DNA from: an uncultured Chloroflexota bacterium
GTDB taxonomy: Bacteria > Chloroflexota > Chloroflexia > Thermomicrobiales > UBA6265
Length of the DNA stretch: 64,000 bases
Direction: 5' to 3'
Assembly (NCBI GenBank): GCA_937901745.1
Contig: CALGSZ010000134.1
Location: 1 to 64,000, forward strand
This document shows positions 26,777 to 36,466 of the stretch, piece after piece. The notes under the pieces are model-generated. The model had not been told where the DNA came from. It made no database searches and saw only the letters and a list, made by a program, of their open reading frames with translations. Position 1 is the first letter of the stretch. Every line of letters starts with the position of its first letter. The position numbers and the translations under genes are program-made.

Positions 26777-27062
26777 GATCTCATGTCGGGCCTTTGGATG
26801 CGCGGCGGATCCCCTCATGTAACCAGGCCATCCCCGGTCGCTACGAATCGGCATCGGCCGCAGGCCGCATTGATCCGAAGTCGCCGCGAAACGCCCTACA
26901 CGCGCTGCACCAGGTCGGGAAGACGAACGCAATCGAAATCTAGGCAGACGACAACGCCAGGCAGGACTGCCTGGTGACCTAGGAAGAACGGCGCCTGAAG
27001 GGAGGACTTGCTAACCGCGGGCGTGGGCCGTGGGAGAAATCGCCCAGGGAGCCCGGCGCGGC
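26777..27062. other. Intergenic region between the yvlD-like cluster and rpsU
   Basis: No convincing gene is seen. It holds a hairpin just past rpsU (26957-26974) and otherwise unremarkable GC-rich sequence that should contain the promoter of the leftward operon. Confidence 0.4.
26957..26974 (-). terminator. Hairpin downstream of rpsU
   Basis: CCAGGCA pairs with TGCCTGG around a GGAC loop, about 90 bases past the rpsU stop. It has no U-tract, so it is a weak call. Confidence 0.4.
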
Positions 27063-27251
27063 TTAGTTCGCCTGCTGATTCCGGCGGCGACGACGCTCAG
27101 CCTTCCGCCGCTTGGCGCGGCTCTCCTCCTGCGCGCTGATGAAGCGCAGGCCACGCCGGTGCTCGCGGATGATGCCGGAGCGCTCGATTCCCTTATTGAA
27201 CCGCTTGAGAAGCTGCTCGAACGTCTCGGATTCCTTCAACTCAACACGCAT
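27063..27251 (-). CDS. rpsU: 30S ribosomal protein S21
   Basis: This 62-residue, highly basic small-subunit protein helps select initiation sites. The family core ESETFEQLLKRFNKGIE is followed by an Arg/Lys-rich tail (AKRRKAERRRRRN). The start is ATG 27251 because the conserved MRVELK N-terminus begins there; AGGAGGGG lies 13 bases upstream, slightly far. The gene is monocistronic. Confidence 0.93.
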   Translation of the reverse strand: MRVELKESETFEQLLKRFNKGIERSGIIREHRRGLRFISAQEESRAKRRKAERRRRRNQQAN

Positions 27252-27382
27252 TGGTCGCTGCACCCCTCCTTCGGAGCTACAACACACGAGTCATGCATGG
27301 AAAAATGAGCCATTGCCGATCCTCGGCTGGCTCGCTCTCCAGAAAAGTATACGACAGTCGCGAAACTTCGGGGACCCCGTCC

Positions 27383-28159
27383 CTACCACCAACCGTACGG
27401 GATGTTCCTGTGCGGATTGAGGAGAGGATACCGGCCCGTTGTGACCAAGCGGTCCACCCGCGCGAAGAGCGCGTTCAGCTCGGCACGGCTCAGATACTCG
27501 CGCAGCTGCTCGCGCACCGTCTGCTCCTGCGCCTGCATCTCGCGGAGATCGTCCACGAGCGAGGGCGAGATCGGCTGCCCAACAAACTGCCAGAGAACAG
27601 TCCGCAGCTTGGGGTACTCGTTGAAGGTCAACCCGTGATCGATGCCCCAAATTTTGCCCGAACGGTCGCGCAGGCAATGACTGAGCTTCCGATCCGCGTT
27701 GTTGGCGACGTGGTCGAACAGGACGAGGCGCTCGATTTCCTCGCGGCACGAGCCCCAGAACTCACGGGGATCTTCGTCATCATCCGGCATCGGCTCGATG
27801 TAGAGCTGCACGCTCCCGATCCCCTGCGGACCGTCCCGGACGACCGTCGGCGGAACGAGATTCCAGCCAAGCAGGCGGCTCAGGACGTAGGCGGCCGTCT
27901 CCCGCAAGTAGAGCGTGCCGTCCGGGAAGTCGTAGAGCGGCACTTCACCCGATCGCGGCTTATAGATCGCGAGGATCTCGCGACCGTCGGTCTCCAGTGC
28001 CGCGGCAAAGGAATAGTTCGATCCCCACGGGATGAGCTTGCTCGCTACGAAGTCGGCCTCTCGCAGCAGGGCAAGCACCTCGTCCTCATCCTCCGGCAAA
28101 GGCGGAGGCGGAGTCTCTGGACCGTCATCGTCTCGAAGTCGAAGGAAAAGGTCAGGCAT
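27383..28159 (-). CDS. SCO1664 family protein (PI3/PI4-kinase-like fold)
   Basis: This 258-residue member of a family found in Actinobacteria and Chloroflexota has a phosphatidylinositol-kinase-like catalytic core. The ATP-contacting lysine is in AIYKP (K67), the catalytic-loop-like segment is FDHVANNADRK (D149-D156), and the metal-binding aspartate is in WGIDHG (D174). In Actinobacteria it normally sits with a DUF3090 gene and a histidine phosphatase; neither is here. Substrate and role are unknown. A TAGAAT -10 lies at 28236-28241. Confidence 0.85.
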   Translation of the reverse strand: MPDLFLRLRDDDGPETPPPPLPEDEDEVLALLREADFVASKLIPWGSNYSFAAALETDGREILAIYKPRSGEVPLYDFPDGTLYLRETAAYVLSRLLGWNLVPPTVVRDGPQGIGSVQLYIEPMPDDDEDPREFWGSCREEIERLVLFDHVANNADRKLSHCLRDRSGKIWGIDHGLTFNEYPKLRTVLWQFVGQPISPSLVDDLREMQAQEQTVREQLREYLSRAELNALFARVDRLVTTGRYPLLNPHRNIPYGWW

Positions 28160-28380
28160 CGGCGGTGGCCCCCAGGAGAAAAGTGTCGGCGGCCAGGACG
28201 GTATTCAAGCCTGAGCGGCAAATCGTCCATGATTGATTCTACTCCGCCCGCGCGTGGCCGTGCGGCCGTGTCGGTCCATCTCTGAAAGCCAGGTTACCGA
28301 TCCCGCCGCGTCCGCACTCGGACGACGGCGTCCGGACGGCCATCCGCTCCCGAGCGCGCGGATCGGAGCCGCTACACAAA

Positions 28381-30456
28381 TCAGAACTCCTGCCAGGCGA
28401 CGCCCGTGCCTTGCTCGAGCTGGATGGCGAGATCCTCCGGATCGGTTACCGGCGGCAAGCAGGCATACCGCTCACAGACATAGGCCGCTACTTGCCCATT
28501 CTTGGGCGGCCGGTTCGCGAGGAACGGGAAGCGCTCCGTCAGGGCCGCATCGTCGGGGTCGGCGAGCCCGATCACCGCCTGGGGCTCGTACCTTCGATAA
28601 ACAGTCGCGGCGAATCGCTCCACCGCCGGGTCGCTCGGCTTTCCAGCGATGACGACCTCACGCGGCGTCCCGAGATACCGCTCGAGGGCCGAGAGCCAGC
28701 GTCCGAAGGCGAGCGGGTGCTCGGCCATCGGCCGGGCCATGCTTTGCAAGAGCGACTCGGCGCGCCGCTGCCAGTCGCCCCTTTCGGTCATGGTCGCCAA
28801 GCGGAGCAACAGTGAGACAGCGATGGCGTTCCCGGATGGCGTGGCCCCGTCTTGCACCTCTCGAGGTCGCGCCACGAGCGCCTCGTGGCTCGTTCCCGTG
28901 TCGTAGAAGCCGATGCCGTCTTCGTCGGAGAACTCGGCGATCATCACCTCGACGAGTCGAACTGCCTCGTCCAGCCAGCGCCGATCGAACGTCGCCTCAT
29001 AGAGCGCGAGCAAACCTTCGGCCAAATTGGCGTAGTCCTCCAGGTAGCCGCCGATTTTCGCCACGCCGTCCTTATAGGTATGCAGCAGGCGATCGCCATC
29101 ACGGAGCCTTGTCAGCAAGAAGGTCGCGTTGCGAACGGCAATGTCGCGATAGTCAGGTCGGTCCAACGCCCGCGAGGCTTCCGCGAACGCACGCAGCATC
29201 ATCCCGTTCCAACTCGTAATGACCTTCTCGTCCCGTCCAGGCCGGACCCGCTGCTCGCGCGCCGCGAAGAGCTTGCGCTTCGCCTCCGCGACTCGAGTCT
29301 GGACCTCTTCGACCGACAGGCCGAACTCAGCGGCGACCTCAGTTGGCGACTGAGCCAGGTGGAGAATTGACTTCCCTTCGAAGTTTCCTCGTTTCGTGAC
29401 TCCGTACATCCGGTTGACAAGCGCGGCATCGGCGCTGCCGAGCACCGCTGCGATCTCGTCCGATGTCCAGACGTAGAACCTGCCCTCTTCCCCCTCGCTG
29501 TCGGCGTCTTGCGTCGCGTAGAACCCGCCCTCCGGGTCAGTCATCTCTCGCGCGACGTAATCGAGCGTCTCCGTCACGATCTGCCGGTAACGCTCGTCTC
29601 CAAAGGCGCGGTAGGCATCGAGGTAGAGGCGGGCGAGCTGGGCGTTGTCGTAGAGCATCTTTTCGAAGTGGGGGACGAGCCAGATCGCATCGACGGCGTA
29701 GCGGTGAAAGCCGCCACCGAGATGGTCGTACATCCCTCCGGCCGCCATCTTGTCGAGTGTTAGCCGCACCATGGTTTCCGCCCGCTCGTCGGCGGTCCGG
29801 TGGTGATAGCGCAGCGCGAATTCGAGCGCCGACGGCTGCGGGAATTTCGGCGCGCCCCCGAAGCCTCCCTGCCGATTGTCGAAGTCACGCCAGAGCGCCT
29901 CGATCGCGTCGTCGAGGATCTTCGGCTGCAGCGCGCTAGCCTCCGGGCGAGCTCGGCTGGCGGCGATCAGGAACGCGCGGATCTGCTCGGCGCTTTGAAG
30001 AACCTCCTCCTTTCGCTCGCGGTACGCGTCGCTGACGGCCAGCAGGACTTTACGAAAAGCAGGCAGCCCCGGCCGGTCTTCCGGCGGCCAGTAGGTGCCG
30101 CCATAGAACGGCACGCCATCCGGCGTGAGGAAGACATTCAAAGGCCAGCCGCCTTGGCCCGTCATCGCCTGCACCGCCGACATGTAGATCGCGTCGAGGT
30201 CCGGGCGCTCTTCTCGGTCGACCTTGATATTGACGAACCGCTCATTCATCAGCGCCGCGGTCGACTCGTCCTCGAATGATTCGTGCTCCATGACATGGCA
30301 CCAGTGGCAGGCGGAATAGCCGATGCTGACGAGGATCGGCTTGTCCTCACGGCGGGCTTTCTCCAGCGCCTCTGGCCCCCAGGGATACCAGTCAACTGGG
30401 TTGTCCTTGTGCTGAAGCAAATACGGGCTCGTCTCTTGCGCCAGGCGATTGACCAC
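28381..30456 (-). CDS. DUF255 thioredoxin-fold protein (YyaL / SPATA20-like)
   Basis: This 691-residue protein has an N-terminal thioredoxin-like DUF255 domain (about 1-165) with the redox motif SACHWCH (C50, C53). An (alpha/alpha)6-barrel resembling glycosidase or epimerase folds follows, with conserved FHRYAVD and WNGMML segments. Function is unknown across all domains of life. The start is GTG 30456, where the conserved VNRLAQETSPYLLQH begins; the frame upstream is Arg-rich and not conserved. It diverges from proC. Confidence 0.92.
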   Translation of the reverse strand: MVNRLAQETSPYLLQHKDNPVDWYPWGPEALEKARREDKPILVSIGYSACHWCHVMEHESFEDESTAALMNERFVNIKVDREERPDLDAIYMSAVQAMTGQGGWPLNVFLTPDGVPFYGGTYWPPEDRPGLPAFRKVLLAVSDAYRERKEEVLQSAEQIRAFLIAASRARPEASALQPKILDDAIEALWRDFDNRQGGFGGAPKFPQPSALEFALRYHHRTADERAETMVRLTLDKMAAGGMYDHLGGGFHRYAVDAIWLVPHFEKMLYDNAQLARLYLDAYRAFGDERYRQIVTETLDYVAREMTDPEGGFYATQDADSEGEEGRFYVWTSDEIAAVLGSADAALVNRMYGVTKRGNFEGKSILHLAQSPTEVAAEFGLSVEEVQTRVAEAKRKLFAAREQRVRPGRDEKVITSWNGMMLRAFAEASRALDRPDYRDIAVRNATFLLTRLRDGDRLLHTYKDGVAKIGGYLEDYANLAEGLLALYEATFDRRWLDEAVRLVEVMIAEFSDEDGIGFYDTGTSHEALVARPREVQDGATPSGNAIAVSLLLRLATMTERGDWQRRAESLLQSMARPMAEHPLAFGRWLSALERYLGTPREVVIAGKPSDPAVERFAATVYRRYEPQAVIGLADPDDAALTERFPFLANRPPKNGQVAAYVCERYACLPPVTDPEDLAIQLEQGTGVAWQEF

Positions 30457-30695
30457 GGGAGGATCCTTTCGTGCAGGAGAAAGCAAGTGAGGCCGTGCCG
30501 AGTGCGAGGTGGATCGGCGCTGATGTCGTCTTCGCCGACGTCGCCTCCGCATCCCGGTATCATTGTCGCAGCCAGGCCGCCTCGATGCTAACCCTCGCCC
30601 TTGACGGCCACGTGTGGGCGTCGCGTGAGCAAGCCGGGGCGAGCGTGTCCGGAAGACTGGCCAGCGGGCCTGACAACGTCACGGTGGAGACTAAA

Positions 30696-31565
30696 GTGAC
30701 CGAATCACGGGATACAGCAGAGACTGGAGATGCGGCGGCCAGCACGCTCGCCGAGACGCGGCTGGCGTTCGTCGGCGCGGGCGTCATGGCGGAAGCGATG
30801 ATCGCTGGTCTTCTCGACCGGTGCCTCGTTCGCCCTCAGCAGATCATCGCCAGCCATCCCCGCGAGGACCGGCGACAGCGCCTCATTGAGCGGTTCGGCA
30901 TCCAGACGACCGAAAGCAACCGAGACGCGGTCGAGCAAGCGGAGATCGTGCTGCTCACCGTCAAGCCGCAGGCGCTCGCTACCGTCATGCGCCAGCTACA
31001 TGGCCGCCTGGCTCCGCGGCAGGTCACCATCTCGATCGTCGCGGGTGCCGGTATCGAGAAACTTAGCCGGGGCCTCGGCCACGACGCGATCGTCCGCGTG
31101 ATGCCGAACACGCCCGCGCAGATCGGCAAGGGAATGCTGGTCTGGACCGCGACCGAAGAGGTCGACGAAGGACAGCGCAACAAAGTCAAAGCGATCCTCG
31201 GGGCGCTCGGCGAAGAGTTGTGGGTCGAGGACGAGAAGTACGTCGACATGGCGACGGCGCTGTCAGGCACCGGCCCGACGTACGTCTTCCTGATGATGGA
31301 GGCGTTGATCGACGCGGGCGTCCACATGGGCTTTCCGCGACGCATCGCCGAGCAAATCGTTCTCCAAACCGTCGCCGGTTCAGTCGAGTTCGCGCGAGTC
31401 TCCGGCAAGCATATGGCCGAGCTGCGCAACATGGTCACCTCGCCTGGCGGCACGTCCGCGGAGGCGATCTATCAGATGGAGAAAGGCGGCCTGCGTACGG
31501 TCTATTCCCGCGCAGTCTATGCTGCCTATCAGCGCACCAAGTCTCTGGCGAAAGACGACGATTAG
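30696..31565 (+). CDS. proC: Pyrroline-5-carboxylate reductase
   Basis: This 289-residue enzyme reduces pyrroline-5-carboxylate to proline with NAD(P)H. The Rossmann motif FVGAGVMAEAMIAG follows a short N-terminal tail, and the C-terminal dimer helices carry ALSGTGPTYVF and TSPGGTSAEAI. The frame is open from 30471, but GTG 30696 with GGAG six bases before it fits both the ribosome site and family length. proA and proB are not nearby. Confidence 0.94.
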   Translation: MTESRDTAETGDAAASTLAETRLAFVGAGVMAEAMIAGLLDRCLVRPQQIIASHPREDRRQRLIERFGIQTTESNRDAVEQAEIVLLTVKPQALATVMRQLHGRLAPRQVTISIVAGAGIEKLSRGLGHDAIVRVMPNTPAQIGKGMLVWTATEEVDEGQRNKVKAILGALGEELWVEDEKYVDMATALSGTGPTYVFLMMEALIDAGVHMGFPRRIAEQIVLQTVAGSVEFARVSGKHMAELRNMVTSPGGTSAEAIYQMEKGGLRTVYSRAVYAAYQRTKSLAKDDD

Positions 31566-32035
31566 CAGCCCCCAAGACAGACGCCGCATTCTGCTTCCCG
31601 GCAACCGTGCGCGAACCGCAAGCGGCGGCGTAGACATACATCCAAGTTTGGATACACTTCGCGCAGCAGCGAGGCGCAGGAGCGCTCTATCCCCGGCTCG
31701 CGTCTCATCGAGAGCCTCCATCCTTCTCCGCAGCCTGCCACGCCACTTGCGAGGCGCTTCCCGCCGCGGGTCGCGCAGGTTGGCGCTGAGCGCGCCGTTC
31801 GAGCCAGCTCAAGATGGAGCGAGTTACTTTCGCCACGTCACGTTTGGGTGAAGGCGGAATCAGTCGCAGGGATGCCGGGGAGATGACCAGGTTCGACGCG
31901 GCAACCCGAGACGCGGAGGCACGGAAAGTCATTTCGGGTGACGTGTCGGCCCACTTTTTGCATAGAATAATGCGCCACATATAACGGTGGATGGACGGAC
32001 CCCAGGTCCGTAGAGCTGAAAGGAGCGTTTCTGGG
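31566..32035. other. Control region before the sugar ABC operon
   Basis: This 470-base stretch has no gene. It contains a near-palindrome at 31640-31653 (ATCCAA-GT-TTGGAT) and a promoter at 31958-31985. A third element, GCAT-AGAATA-ATGC (31960-31973), overlaps the -35 region and could be an operator. Confidence 0.5.
31958..31985 (+). promoter_or_regulatory. Promoter of the sugar ABC operon
   Basis: TTGCAT (31958-31963), a 16-bp spacer and TATAAC (31980-31985) precede the binding-protein gene by about 50 bases. Confidence 0.5.
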
Positions 32036-33424
32036 ATGAAAACCCGACGGCTTCTCGTGCTCTTGGCACTCGTCGCGTTAATGGTGCCCCTCGTCACCGC
32101 AGCGGCAGCCCGACCGGTTGCCGCCCAGGAGGCATCGCCTCAAGTCAACACGGAAATCTCAGGGACAATTGACGTTGGCATGGTCGGCAACCCGCAGATG
32201 GTTGCGCTGCAGGAGCTCGTTCAGGCCGGCGAGTTCAACAAGATCTATCCCAATATCCAGGTCAATCTGACCGTGCTGCCGGAGAATGAGATTCGGCAGA
32301 CGATTACGCAGGACGTTTCGACGCAGGCCGGTCAGTTCGATGTCTTTACGGTCGGCCCGTTCGAGGTGCCGCTCTGGGCCGCGAACGGCTGGCTCGAGGA
32401 GGTTGGCGAGGAGGTCGCTGCCGATCCGAGCTACGACCTGGACGACATCTTCGACAGCATGAAGGCCGGCCTCACCTACGAGGGCGGCCTCTACGCGCTG
32501 CCGTTCTACGGTGAGAGCGCGATGACGTTCTACCGGAAGGACCTCTTCGAGGCGGCTGGCCTGGAGATGCCGGAGCGGCCGACGTGGGATCAGATCGCTG
32601 AGTTCGCCGAGGCGCTCCACAATCCGGACGAGGTCTACGGTCTCTGCCTGCGCGGTCTCCCCGGCTGGGGTGAGATGGGCGCTCCGCTGACGACCGTGAT
32701 CAACGCCTTCGGCGGACGCTGGTTCGATGAGAACTGGAATGCCGCGCTGGCTGAGGAAGACTCGGCGGCTGCGATCCGTTTCTACATCGAGTCGCTCCAG
32801 AAGTGGGGCCCGCCGGGCGTCGAGCAGAACGGCTTCACCGAGACCGAGACGCTCTTCGTCCAGGGCAAGTGCGCGATTTGGTATGACGCCACTTCGGCGG
32901 CTGAGCTGATCACCGACCCGCAGGAGAATCCGAACTACTACCAGCAGGTCGGCTTCGCGTACGGTCCGTCCAAGAAGCTATCGGGCGGCAACTGGCTCTG
33001 GAGCTGGAACTTCGCGATGGCCGCGAACTCCGACGCCAAGGAAGCCGCGCTGGCCTTCATGAAGTGGGCGACCTCCAAGGAGTACGTCAAGCTCGTTGTC
33101 GAGAGTGAGGGCGGCTGGGGCCGCGCGCCGACCGGGCACCGCGCGTCGATCTACAGCGATCCCGATTACCAGCAGCGCGCCGCTGACTTCGCGCAGATCG
33201 TGCTGACGGCGATCGAGGAGGCCAACCCGAACGAGCCGACCGAGGATCCCGTGCCGTACACCGGCGGTCAGTTCGTACGCATCCCCGAGTTCCAGCAGCT
33301 CGGCAATGATGTGACGCAGACCTTCGCGGCCGCAATCGTCGGGGACATCTCAATCGACGAGGCGATCCAGCAAGCCAACGACTTGGCGAACCAGGTCGCA
33401 ATAGAAGGTGGTTACCAGGAGTAA
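32036..33424 (+). CDS. ABC sugar transporter, extracellular solute-binding protein (family 1)
   Basis: This 462-residue secreted binding protein of a CUT1-type importer has a Sec signal peptide (MKTRR followed by a hydrophobic core, predicted cut after VAA near residue 30) and no lipobox cysteine. The mature protein resembles sorbitol/mannitol or maltose-type binders, with PFYGESAMTFYRKDLFEAAG and GKCAIWYDATSAAE. The start is ATG 32036 with AAAGGAG upstream. It heads the operon with two permeases and a zinc dehydrogenase; polyol uptake is plausible but unproven. Confidence 0.93.
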   Translation: MKTRRLLVLLALVALMVPLVTAAAARPVAAQEASPQVNTEISGTIDVGMVGNPQMVALQELVQAGEFNKIYPNIQVNLTVLPENEIRQTITQDVSTQAGQFDVFTVGPFEVPLWAANGWLEEVGEEVAADPSYDLDDIFDSMKAGLTYEGGLYALPFYGESAMTFYRKDLFEAAGLEMPERPTWDQIAEFAEALHNPDEVYGLCLRGLPGWGEMGAPLTTVINAFGGRWFDENWNAALAEEDSAAAIRFYIESLQKWGPPGVEQNGFTETETLFVQGKCAIWYDATSAAELITDPQENPNYYQQVGFAYGPSKKLSGGNWLWSWNFAMAANSDAKEAALAFMKWATSKEYVKLVVESEGGWGRAPTGHRASIYSDPDYQQRAADFAQIVLTAIEEANPNEPTEDPVPYTGGQFVRIPEFQQLGNDVTQTFAAAIVGDISIDEAIQQANDLANQVAIEGGYQE

Positions 33425-33434
33425 CCTAGCCCGC

Positions 33435-33515
33435 CGCCATCGGTCGCTGTCTGGCGGCCGATGGCGCCTGGACACGTGAGACACGCCGGGCCGGGGAGAT
33501 ACTGTTCCCCGGCCC
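33435..33515 (+). terminator. Two tandem hairpins between binding protein and permease genes
   Basis: Stem 1 is 9 bp (33435-33443 with 33458-33466) and stem 2 is 10 bp (33488-33497 with 33506-33515), both perfect. No U-tract follows. Their position suits 3'-end protection or partial termination, giving more binding protein than permease, as in many ABC operons. Confidence 0.6.
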
Positions 33516-33568
33516 ACCCACACTCCAATAGCGAGCGACACCGGGATACGCTCGGCTAGGATCGTGGC

Positions 33569-34513
33569 ATGGCAATAACCGAAACCCGGCTCGAGCAGAT
33601 ATCACATAGGAGGGCCAGAAACTCCGTTCTGCGCTGGCTCGGGAATCAGCCAATTGGACGAGTCCTTGTCCTGCCCGCGCTGATCTACGTTATCGTCGTT
33701 ACTCAGCTCCCCTTCATTTTGACAGTCTGGTACAGCTTCCAGCGTTGGAACTTGCAGCGCCCCGATCGCCGCGGCTTCATCGGCCTCGGCAACTATCGGA
33801 CGATCCTTACGCGCGATCCGGCATTCCGGGAGGCAATCGTCAATACCGTCGTTTTCGTCGTGGCGGCGGTGATTCTGTCGCTATTACTTGGCCTCCTGTA
33901 CGCGGAATTGGTCAATCACCGGTTCCCAGGCCGGGGCATCGTCCGCACGTTGTTGATCACGCCATTCCTCATCATGCCCGTCGCAGCGGCGCTGACCTGG
34001 AAGAACATGATGCTGAACCCCAACTTCGGGGTCGTGAACTGGGTCCTGCGAACCACGATTCCTGGCAGCCCCTCGCCGAACTGGCTCGGACACTTCCCGG
34101 AAGCGTCGATCATCGGAGTTCTCGTTTGGCGCTGGGCGCCGTTCATGATGCTGATCCTGCTGGCCGGGATGCAGTCGATCAGTGAGGAAGTGCGCGAGGC
34201 CGCGCGCGTGGACGGGGCGACAGTCTGGCAGGAGTTCCGGGACATCACGCTCCCGCACCTCTATCGCTTCATGCAGCTTGGTGGGCTGCTGGGCACTGTC
34301 TTCATTGTCCAAGAGGTCGATCCGCTGTACATGATGACGAAGGGCGGGCCGGGCAACGCAACCACGACGCTGCCCTACCTGGTCTTCCGCAAGGCGATCG
34401 AGGGATCGAACATCGGTCAGGCAGCGGCGGTCGGCGTGATCGTGGTGATCTTATCGATCATCGTGATCACTCTCCTGCTGCGGGCGCTCGATCGCGTGCT
34501 GAAGGAGATCTGA
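33569..34513 (+). CDS. ABC sugar transporter permease (MalF-like)
   Basis: This 314-residue inner membrane permease has six predicted transmembrane segments. The EAA loop EAARVDGATVWQEFRDITLP contacts the ATPase. A basic N-terminus precedes the first segment (VLVLPALIYVIVV). Three bases separate its stop from the next ATG, so it is expressed with the second permease. Confidence 0.94.
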   Translation: MAITETRLEQISHRRARNSVLRWLGNQPIGRVLVLPALIYVIVVTQLPFILTVWYSFQRWNLQRPDRRGFIGLGNYRTILTRDPAFREAIVNTVVFVVAAVILSLLLGLLYAELVNHRFPGRGIVRTLLITPFLIMPVAAALTWKNMMLNPNFGVVNWVLRTTIPGSPSPNWLGHFPEASIIGVLVWRWAPFMMLILLAGMQSISEEVREAARVDGATVWQEFRDITLPHLYRFMQLGGLLGTVFIVQEVDPLYMMTKGGPGNATTTLPYLVFRKAIEGSNIGQAAAVGVIVVILSIIVITLLLRALDRVLKEI

Positions 34514-34516
34514 GGC

Positions 34517-35395
34517 ATGGCAACGCAGATTGCGACCGCGCGGCCAGCCCGGCGGCGCTCTTTGCTCGGAGGTCGAGCGCTCACCGGAGACCAGGCTTCA
34601 CCCCTCTGGGCGATTGTTGCCTGGGTAGTGGCAATCCTTGCATTCTTCCCCGTCTTGTACATGTTCCTGACGGGATTCAAGACCGAATCAGCGGCCGTTG
34701 AGCTGCCGCCGAAACTGATCTTCAAGCCGACCTTCGAGAACTACGAGGCGATCTTCTCGATCAACTTTCGTCCATTCTTCCGCAATTCCCTTGTCGCGTC
34801 ACTCGTCTCAACGACGATCGTGATGCTGCTGGGAGTCCCGGCCGCGTACGGCTTGGCACTGCATCCGCCGAAGAAGTGGAAAGACATCCTGTTCTTCTTC
34901 ATCTCGACGAAGTTCCTCCCGCCCGCTGGAGTGATCGTGCCGCTGTACATCATCTATCGCGACGCGAAACTCCTCGGCACGGTCCAGGGACTGATCATCC
35001 TCTATACGGCGATGAATCTCCCGCTCGCGATTTGGATGCTGCGCTCCTTCTTCGAAGAAGTGCCGCGCGACGTGCTCGACGCCGCTCGGGTTGACGGGGC
35101 CGGGTTGATTCGGGAGATGATTCAGATCATCCTGCCGATGACTTTGCCGGGGCTCGTCGCGACAGCATTCATCGCGATCATCTTTGCCTGGAATGAATTC
35201 TTCTTCGCGGTCAGCCTCGCCGCCGCCGGCACGGCCACGGTGCCGATCTTCATGGTTCGGTTCGTCACGTCGGAAGGGCTGTTCTGGGCGAAGCTCGCGG
35301 CGTCGAGCACGATGGCGGTCCTCCCGATCGTTCTCCTCGGCTGGATTGCGCAGCGTCAGCTAGTTCGCGGACTTTCGATGGGTGCGGTGAAGTGA
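34517..35395 (+). CDS. ABC sugar transporter permease (MalG-like)
   Basis: This 292-residue second permease has six predicted segments and the EAA loop DAARVDGAGLIREMIQIILP. The C-terminus WIAQRQLVRGLSMGAVK is typical of the CUT1 family. It forms the heteromeric channel with the preceding gene; no ATPase gene follows, and the likely partner is at 41948-43054. Confidence 0.95.
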   Translation: MATQIATARPARRRSLLGGRALTGDQASPLWAIVAWVVAILAFFPVLYMFLTGFKTESAAVELPPKLIFKPTFENYEAIFSINFRPFFRNSLVASLVSTTIVMLLGVPAAYGLALHPPKKWKDILFFFISTKFLPPAGVIVPLYIIYRDAKLLGTVQGLIILYTAMNLPLAIWMLRSFFEEVPRDVLDAARVDGAGLIREMIQIILPMTLPGLVATAFIAIIFAWNEFFFAVSLAAAGTATVPIFMVRFVTSEGLFWAKLAASSTMAVLPIVLLGWIAQRQLVRGLSMGAVK

Positions 35396-35407
35396 TCGAG
35401 GTGGGAG

Positions 35408-36415
35408 ATGAAGGCAGTCGTCATTGAGAAGCCGGGAGTCGTTCGCGTCGATAGCGTGCCGGATCCCGAGCCGGGTCCGAAGGACGTCGTCATTCAGGTC
35501 GGCGCTTGCGGCATTTGCGGCACGGACATCCACATCATCGATGGCGAGTTCCCGCCAACGCAGTATCCGATCGTGCCGGGCCACGAGTTCGGCGGCACCG
35601 TCGTCGCCGTTGGGCGAGATGTCGTTGGCGTCAAGGTCGGGGATCGCGTCGGTGTGGACCCGACGCTGAACTGCGGTGAGTGCTACTTCTGCCAGCGTGG
35701 ACACGCCAATCTCTGCGAGCGGTGGAACGCGGTCGGCGTCGGCAAGCATCCGGGCGGATTCGCGGAGTACGTCGCTGTTCCCGAGCGGACCGTCTACCCG
35801 ATTCCCGAGTCAATGGACTTCAAGGCAGCCGCGCTCATCGAGCCGGTGAGCTGCGTCGTGCACGGCTTCCACCTGCTCCAGCCGCGCGTCGGTGACACCT
35901 ATCTGATCTACGGAGCAGGACCGATGGGGCTGCAGAACGCGCAGGTCGCCCGCTTTAACGGCGCGAGCACGGTCGCGATCATTGACATCAACCCGAAGCG
36001 GCGAGAAATCGCGCGATCGTTCGGGTTCGATATCGTCGGCTCCTCGCTGGACGAGGTGCGGCACGTGGCCCCGCGCGGCTTCGACATCGTCATCGAGGCG
36101 ACGGGCAAGACCAAGGTCGCCGAGGAGGCGATCAATGCCGTCATCCGGGCTGGCAAGCTGCTCCTCTTCGGCGTCTGCCCGCCGGGCGAGAAGGCAGCCT
36201 ACGACGCGTTCAAGATCTACAACGAGGAGCTGACGATCATCGGCTCGATGGCCGTACTCAATAGCTACGGGCCGGCGATCGACATCATCGCCGCGGGCGC
36301 CATCGACACCGAGAAGATGGTCACGCACACCTTCCCAATCGACCAGTTCGCAGAGGCGGTCGAGTTGGTGCGGCGCGGTGATGGGCTGAAGGTGCAAATC
36401 AATCCCTCGGCGTAG
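35408..36415 (+). CDS. Zinc-dependent alcohol (polyol) dehydrogenase, MDR family
   Basis: This 335-residue medium-chain dehydrogenase has catalytic zinc ligands in GICGTDIH and GHEFGG, structural zinc cysteines in NCGECYFCQRGHANLC, and a Rossmann motif YGAGPMGLQNAQ. Sequence and context (12 bases after the permease) suggest oxidation of the imported sugar alcohol or sugar acid; sorbitol and threonine dehydrogenases are close relatives. Confidence 0.92.
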   Translation: MKAVVIEKPGVVRVDSVPDPEPGPKDVVIQVGACGICGTDIHIIDGEFPPTQYPIVPGHEFGGTVVAVGRDVVGVKVGDRVGVDPTLNCGECYFCQRGHANLCERWNAVGVGKHPGGFAEYVAVPERTVYPIPESMDFKAAALIEPVSCVVHGFHLLQPRVGDTYLIYGAGPMGLQNAQVARFNGASTVAIIDINPKRREIARSFGFDIVGSSLDEVRHVAPRGFDIVIEATGKTKVAEEAINAVIRAGKLLLFGVCPPGEKAAYDAFKIYNEELTIIGSMAVLNSYGPAIDIIAAGAIDTEKMVTHTFPIDQFAEAVELVRRGDGLKVQINPSA

Positions 36416-36433
36416 CGAGGGCCCGTGGATGGA

Positions 36434-36447
36434 GTGCCGCGCGGCAC
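36434..36447. terminator. Palindromic hairpin ending the sugar operon
   Basis: GTGCCGC-GCGGCAC is a perfect 14-nt palindrome 18 bases past the dehydrogenase stop, between convergent genes. Confidence 0.4.
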
Positions 36448-36466
36448 GTTCGTCGGTAGTTCCACG

